Assembly: GCA_035606915.1 (NCBI GenBank) | Contig: DATNDU010000184.1 | Location: forward strand, 62,001 to 126,000 | Source: Roseiarcus sp035606915 | Lineage (GTDB): Bacteria; Pseudomonadota; Alphaproteobacteria; Rhizobiales; Beijerinckiaceae | DNA: 64,000 nucleotides | Direction: 5' to 3' | Shown: in pieces, positions 59,851 to 64,000 of the stretch | How the letters are laid out: the number at the start of each line of letters is the position of its first letter | Numbering within the stretch: position 1 is the stretch's first letter | Translations under genes and position numbers: made by a program | The notes under the pieces: model-generated | Seen by the model: the letters and a program-made list of their open reading frames with translations, nothing else | The model's database searches: none | What the model was told of the DNA's origin: nothing

Positions 59851-62334
59851 ATGGATTTGGTCACGTCTGCGCAGGAGGCCGCCGCGGTCGAGGACGTGCG
59901 CGCCTACTCCGCCGAGGAGCTGAAGGCCGCAGTGCTCGCCAAGCTCAAATTCATGGTCGGCAAGGACCCGGTGACGGCGAGCCGGCGCGACTGGTTCCTC
60001 TCCGTCGCCGGCGCCACCCGCGACATCATCGTCGAATGCTGGATTCCCGCCACCCATCGCACCTACCAGCAGCGCCGCAAGCGCGTCTATTACCTCAGCC
60101 TCGAATTTCTCATCGGCCGCCTGTTGTACGACGCGATGACCAATCTCGGCATCGTCGAGCCGATGACGACGGCGATGGCGCAACTCGGCGTCGACCTCAA
60201 TTCGCTGCGGCGCATCGAATCGGATGCGGCGCTCGGCAATGGCGGCCTTGGGCGGCTGGCGGCCTGCTTCATGGATTCGATGGCGACGCTGTCGATCGCC
60301 GCCCACGGCTACGGCATCCGCTACGACAACGGCCTGTTCAAGCAGATCATCCGCAACGGCTGGCAGCAGGAGGCGCCGGAGGATTGGCTCAGCCACGGCG
60401 ACCCCTGGGAGTTCGAGCGCCCCGAGGTCAATTACGCCATCGGTTTCGGCGGCTGGGTCGAGGCGGTGCAAGGCGACAACGGCGAGTCGCACCATGTCTG
60501 GCGCCCCGGCGAGCGCGTCGAGGCGATCGCCTTCGACACCGCGATCGTCGGCTGGCGCGGCCGCCACGTCAACACGCTGCGGCTATGGTCGGCGCGCGCT
60601 CCCGACCCGCTGAAGCTCGATGCCTTCAACGCCGGCGACTACCTCGGCGCGCAGTCGGACACGGTGCGCGCCGAGGCGATCTCGAAGGTGCTCTACCCCT
60701 CCGATGCAACGCCCGCCGGCCAGGAATTGCGCCTGCGGCAGGAATATTTCTTCGCCTCGGCTTCGCTGCTCGACCTCGTGCGCCGCCACGTCAAGGTGTT
60801 CAAGGACGTGCGCTCGCTGGCCGAGCATGTCGCGGTGCAGCTCAACGACACCCATCCCTCGATCGGCGTCGCCGAGCTGATGCGCATCCTGCTCGACCTC
60901 AACGGCCTGCCCTGGGACGAAGCGTGGAAGATCGCCAGCGCGGTGTTCTCCTACACCAACCACACGCTGCTGCCGGAAGCGCTCGAAAGCTGGCCGGTCG
61001 GCCTGATGGAGCGGCTGCTGCCGCGCCACATGCAGATCATCTATCTCATCAACGCCATGCATCTGGAGGCGGCGCGCAAGCAGGGCATGACCGACCCCGG
61101 CTTCATGGCCGCGATCTCGCTCATCGACGAGCACAGCGGCCGGCGCGTGCGCATGGGGGCGCTGGCCTTCGTCGGCTCGCACAAGATCAACGGCGTCTCG
61201 GGGCTGCACACCGAGCTGATGAAGCAGACGGTGTTCCGCGACCTCAACCTCGTCTACCCCGGCCGCATCGTCAACAAGACCAACGGCATCACCTTCCGCC
61301 GCTGGTTGCTGGAGTGCAACCCGAGACTGTCGGCGATCATCCGCGCCGCCGTCGGCGACAAGGGCCTGCACGACGCCGAGACGCTGCGCGGGCTCGCCCG
61401 CTACGCCGACGATTCCTCGATGCAGGAGCAGATCGCGCTGGCGCGGCGCGCCAACAAGGTGGCGCTGGGCCAGCTCGCCGCCGAGACGCTCAACCAGCGC
61501 CTCGACCCGGACGCCATGTTCGACGTGCAGATCAAGCGTATCCACGAATACAAGCGCCAATTGCTCAACGTCCTGGAGACGATCGCCCGCTACAACGAGA
61601 TCCGCGCCAATCCAACCATCGACTTCGCGCCGCGGGTGAAAATCTTCGCCGGCAAGGCGGCGGCGAGCTACACCCAGGCCAAGCTCATCATCAAGCTCGC
61701 CATCGACGTCGCTCGCGCCGTCAACAGCGACCCGACGGTGCGCGGCCTGCTCAAGGTGGTGTTTCTGCCGAACTACAACGTCAGCCTGGCCGAGACGATC
61801 ATCCCCGCCGTCGACCTCTCCGAGCAGATTTCGACCGCCGGCATGGAGGCGTCGGGAACCGGCAATATGAAAATGGCGTTGAACGGAGCGCTGACCGTCG
61901 GCACACTCGACGGCGCCAATGTCGAGTTGAAGGATCTGGTGGGCGACGACAACATCTTCATCTTCGGCCTGACCGCCCACGAGGTCGAGGCGACGCGCGC
62001 CAACGGCATCGATTCGACGGCCTATATCGAGGCCTCGCCGGTGCTGCGCGACGTGCTCGATTCGATCGGCTCCGGGGTGTTCTCGGCCGACGACCGCGGC
62101 CGCTACCACGGCCTCGTCGAGACGCTGCGCCATCACGATTATTTCATGGTGTGCGCCGACTTCGACGCCTACTGGGCGACGCAACAAAAGATCGACGTGG
62201 CTTGGCGGGACCGCAAAGCTTGGCTACGATCGAGCATATTGAACACGGCCAATACCGGGTGGTTCTCGTCGGATCGCACGATCAGCGAATACGCCGACGA
62301 CATCTGGAAGGTGTCGTATGAGCGCATGGCCTAG
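59851..62334 (+). CDS. glgP: Glycogen/starch/alpha-glucan phosphorylase
   Basis: 827 aa, standard length. Releases glucose-1-phosphate from glycogen. YYLSLEFLIGRLLYDA at the N-terminus, ALGNGGLGRLAACFMDS for the phosphate/glucose site, HPSIGVAELMRILLD, and the PLP lysine in EASGTGNMKMALNGALTVGT (about 673). Ends 12 bases before the glgB start, so glgP and glgB form an operon, the usual rhizobial order. Confidence 0.95.
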   Translation: MDLVTSAQEAAAVEDVRAYSAEELKAAVLAKLKFMVGKDPVTASRRDWFLSVAGATRDIIVECWIPATHRTYQQRRKRVYYLSLEFLIGRLLYDAMTNLGIVEPMTTAMAQLGVDLNSLRRIESDAALGNGGLGRLAACFMDSMATLSIAAHGYGIRYDNGLFKQIIRNGWQQEAPEDWLSHGDPWEFERPEVNYAIGFGGWVEAVQGDNGESHHVWRPGERVEAIAFDTAIVGWRGRHVNTLRLWSARAPDPLKLDAFNAGDYLGAQSDTVRAEAISKVLYPSDATPAGQELRLRQEYFFASASLLDLVRRHVKVFKDVRSLAEHVAVQLNDTHPSIGVAELMRILLDLNGLPWDEAWKIASAVFSYTNHTLLPEALESWPVGLMERLLPRHMQIIYLINAMHLEAARKQGMTDPGFMAAISLIDEHSGRRVRMGALAFVGSHKINGVSGLHTELMKQTVFRDLNLVYPGRIVNKTNGITFRRWLLECNPRLSAIIRAAVGDKGLHDAETLRGLARYADDSSMQEQIALARRANKVALGQLAAETLNQRLDPDAMFDVQIKRIHEYKRQLLNVLETIARYNEIRANPTIDFAPRVKIFAGKAAASYTQAKLIIKLAIDVARAVNSDPTVRGLLKVVFLPNYNVSLAETIIPAVDLSEQISTAGMEASGTGNMKMALNGALTVGTLDGANVELKDLVGDDNIFIFGLTAHEVEATRANGIDSTAYIEASPVLRDVLDSIGSGVFSADDRGRYHGLVETLRHHDYFMVCADFDAYWATQQKIDVAWRDRKAWLRSSILNTANTGWFSSDRTISEYADDIWKVSYERMA

Positions 62335-62346
62335 GGGAGCACCGCA

Positions 62347-64000
62347 TTGAGCGAAACTTGGCGCGCAGACGAATCCGACATCGACGCCCTCGCGGCGGCG
62401 CGCCACCCGGACCCGTTCTCGTTCATGGGTCCGCACCTCACCCCGCAGGGCTGGGCGATCCGCGCCTTCGCCCCCGACGCGATTTCGGTGCGCGCCCTGA
62501 CGCGCGAAGACGCGCCGCTCGTCGAACTGGAACGTCGCAAGGACGATTTCTTCGAGGCGCTGCTGCCGAAAGGCGCTGAGCGCCCAACCTACCGGCTGGA
62601 GGTGACGCGCACCGGCGGCGTCTCGACCTACGAGGACGCTTATGCCTTCGGCACGGCGCTCGGGCCGCTCGACGATCACTTGTTGATCGAGGGCACCCAC
62701 CGCGAGATTTACAAGCGCCTCGGCGCGCAGATCACCCACCACGAAGGCGCCGGCGGCGTGCTGTTCGCCCTTTGGGCGCCGAACGCGCGCCGCGTCTCCG
62801 TCGTCGGCGACTTCAATGGCTGGGACGGCCGGCGCTGCCAGATGCGCAAGCGCATCGACAGCGGCCTGTGGGAGATCTTCATCCCGCATCTGGGCGCCGG
62901 AACGGTCTATAAGTACGAGATCATCTCGGCGAGCGGCGAGTTGCAGCCGCTGAAGGCCGACCCGTTCGGCTTCGAGGCGGAATTGCGGCCCTCGACCGCC
63001 TCGGTTGTCGCCTACACCTCCGACTTCGAGTGGACCGACGCCGCCTATATGGCGGCGCGCGGACAGGGCGAGTTGCGGCGCAAGCCGATGTCGACCTACG
63101 AATGCCACCTCGGCTCCTGGCGGCGCGGCGAGGGTGGGCGCTGGCTGACCTATGACGAACTGGCGCAAACGCTGATCCCCTATGTCGCCGAACTCGGCTA
63201 CACGCATATCGAGTTCATGCCGGTGACCGAGCATCCGCTCGACATCTCCTGGGGCTACCAGCCGATCGGTCTGTTCGCGCCGACCCGGCGCTTCGGCGCG
63301 CCGGAGGGCTTCGCCCGGCTCGTCGACAAAGCCCATGCGGCGGGAATCGGCGTCATCCTCGATTGGGTGCCGGCGCATTTTCCCACCGATGCGCATGGCC
63401 TGGCCTGGTTCGACGGCGCGCCGCTCTACGAACATAAGGACCCGCGCCGCGGCTTCCATCCCGACTGGAATACCGCCATCTACGATTTCGGCCGCCGCGA
63501 GGTCGCCAATTTCCTGCACGCCAGCGCGCTCTACTGGCTCGATCGCTACCATGTCGATGGCCTGCGCGTCGACGCCGTCGCCTCGATGCTCTACCTCGAT
63601 TATTCCCGCAAACCCGGGGAATGGACGCCCAACGCCGACGGCGGCAACGAGAATTACGACGCCATCAGCTTTATCAAGCGCGCCAACGAGGCGGTCTATG
63701 GGCTGTTTCCCGGCGCGTTCGTGATCGCCGAGGAATCGACCGCCTTTCCCGGCGTCACCATGCCCACCAGCGCCAACGGGCTCGGCTTCGGTTTCAAATG
63801 GAACATGGGCTGGATGCACGACACTCTGGAGTACATGTCCAAAGACCCCGTGTATCGGCGCTGGGCGCACGATCAGATGACGTTCAGCATGGTCTATTCG
63901 TTCAGCGAGAATTTCGTGCTGGCGCTTTCCCATGACGAGGTCGTCTACGGAAAGCGCTCGATCGTGTCGAAGATGCCGGGCGACGAGTGGCAGCGCTTCG
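62347..64000 (+). CDS. glgB: 1,4-alpha-glucan branching enzyme (5' part, runs off window)
   Basis: 551 codons visible. N-terminal carbohydrate-binding segment (HPDPFSFMGPHLTPQGWAIR), CBM48 (APNARRVSVVGDFNGWDGR), then the GH13 barrel: YTHIEFMPVTEHPLDISWGY, nucleophile Asp about 408 in VDGLRVDAVASML, acid Glu about 461 in FVIAEEST, and ALSHDEVVYGK near the cut. The start is TTG at 62347, supported by AGGGGAG at 62333-62339 and by the protein beginning SETWRADE; no ATG or GTG lies at a suitable place. Confidence 0.93.
   Translation, partial: MSETWRADESDIDALAAARHPDPFSFMGPHLTPQGWAIRAFAPDAISVRALTREDAPLVELERRKDDFFEALLPKGAERPTYRLEVTRTGGVSTYEDAYAFGTALGPLDDHLLIEGTHREIYKRLGAQITHHEGAGGVLFALWAPNARRVSVVGDFNGWDGRRCQMRKRIDSGLWEIFIPHLGAGTVYKYEIISASGELQPLKADPFGFEAELRPSTASVVAYTSDFEWTDAAYMAARGQGELRRKPMSTYECHLGSWRRGEGGRWLTYDELAQTLIPYVAELGYTHIEFMPVTEHPLDISWGYQPIGLFAPTRRFGAPEGFARLVDKAHAAGIGVILDWVPAHFPTDAHGLAWFDGAPLYEHKDPRRGFHPDWNTAIYDFGRREVANFLHASALYWLDRYHVDGLRVDAVASMLYLDYSRKPGEWTPNADGGNENYDAISFIKRANEAVYGLFPGAFVIAEESTAFPGVTMPTSANGLGFGFKWNMGWMHDTLEYMSKDPVYRRWAHDQMTFSMVYSFSENFVLALSHDEVVYGKRSIVSKMPGDEWQRF

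Noticed and set aside
59778..62321. 847-codon plus-strand open frame overlapping glgP
   Set aside because: It lies in another frame of glgP, whose phosphorylase motifs are intact.

Overview
The window is about two thirds G+C, gene-dense and packed with 4-bp ATGA/GTGA start-stop overlaps. Gene content (aromatic acyl-CoA pathways, many MarR regulators, a Che cluster headed by a STAS gene, glgP-glgB order) suggests an alphaproteobacterium, probably of the Hyphomicrobiales (Rhizobiales). I cannot name the genus. No prophage, transposase, CRISPR array or rRNA was seen. There is one tRNA (Leu, CAA).

Layout. 1-4.6 kb: an acyl-CoA carboxylase operon with separate biotin carboxylase and biotin-carrier genes, plus an acyl-CoA ligase whose stop codon lies in a palindromic repeat. 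4.8-6.5 kb: MarR plus Bcr/CflA-type efflux pump behind a palindromic operator. 6.5-10.1 kb: a 3-hydroxybenzoate module (mobR/mobA, divergent) with an LLM flavin oxidoreductase. 10.1-20.7 kb: a chemosensory operon on the minus strand (STAS, CheY, CheA, CheW, poly-HAMP MCP, CheW, CheR, CheB, and a soluble degenerate MCP-like protein), met by a convergent ParA-like ATPase. 20.9-23 kb: metY and an alpha/beta hydrolase. 23-26.3 kb: paaJ-paaA-paaB-paaC, without paaD/paaE. 26.6 kb: tRNA-Leu.

26.8-36.3 kb: a CoA-dependent aerobic 2-aminobenzoate (anthranilate) pathway: ligase, monooxygenase/reductase, SDR, hydratase, acyl-CoA dehydrogenase, RidA-like protein, separate old-yellow-enzyme protein and a MarR regulator with a readable operator/promoter. 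36.4-50.6 kb: two related FAD oxidoreductases around an isatin-hydrolase/kynurenine-formamidase-like cyclase, another MarR, a five-gene Dpp-type ABC importer and iorAB (arylpyruvate:ferredoxin oxidoreductase). I infer that these could feed an indolic or tryptophan-derived compound into anthranilate. That is the most interesting hypothesis in the window.

50.6-64 kb: DUF488 and DUF2945 small genes, an FtsH paralogue, an RND pump with two lipoprotein adaptors, mtnA, glgP and the start of glgB (runs off the end). Function assignments rest on remembered family motifs; no database search was possible.
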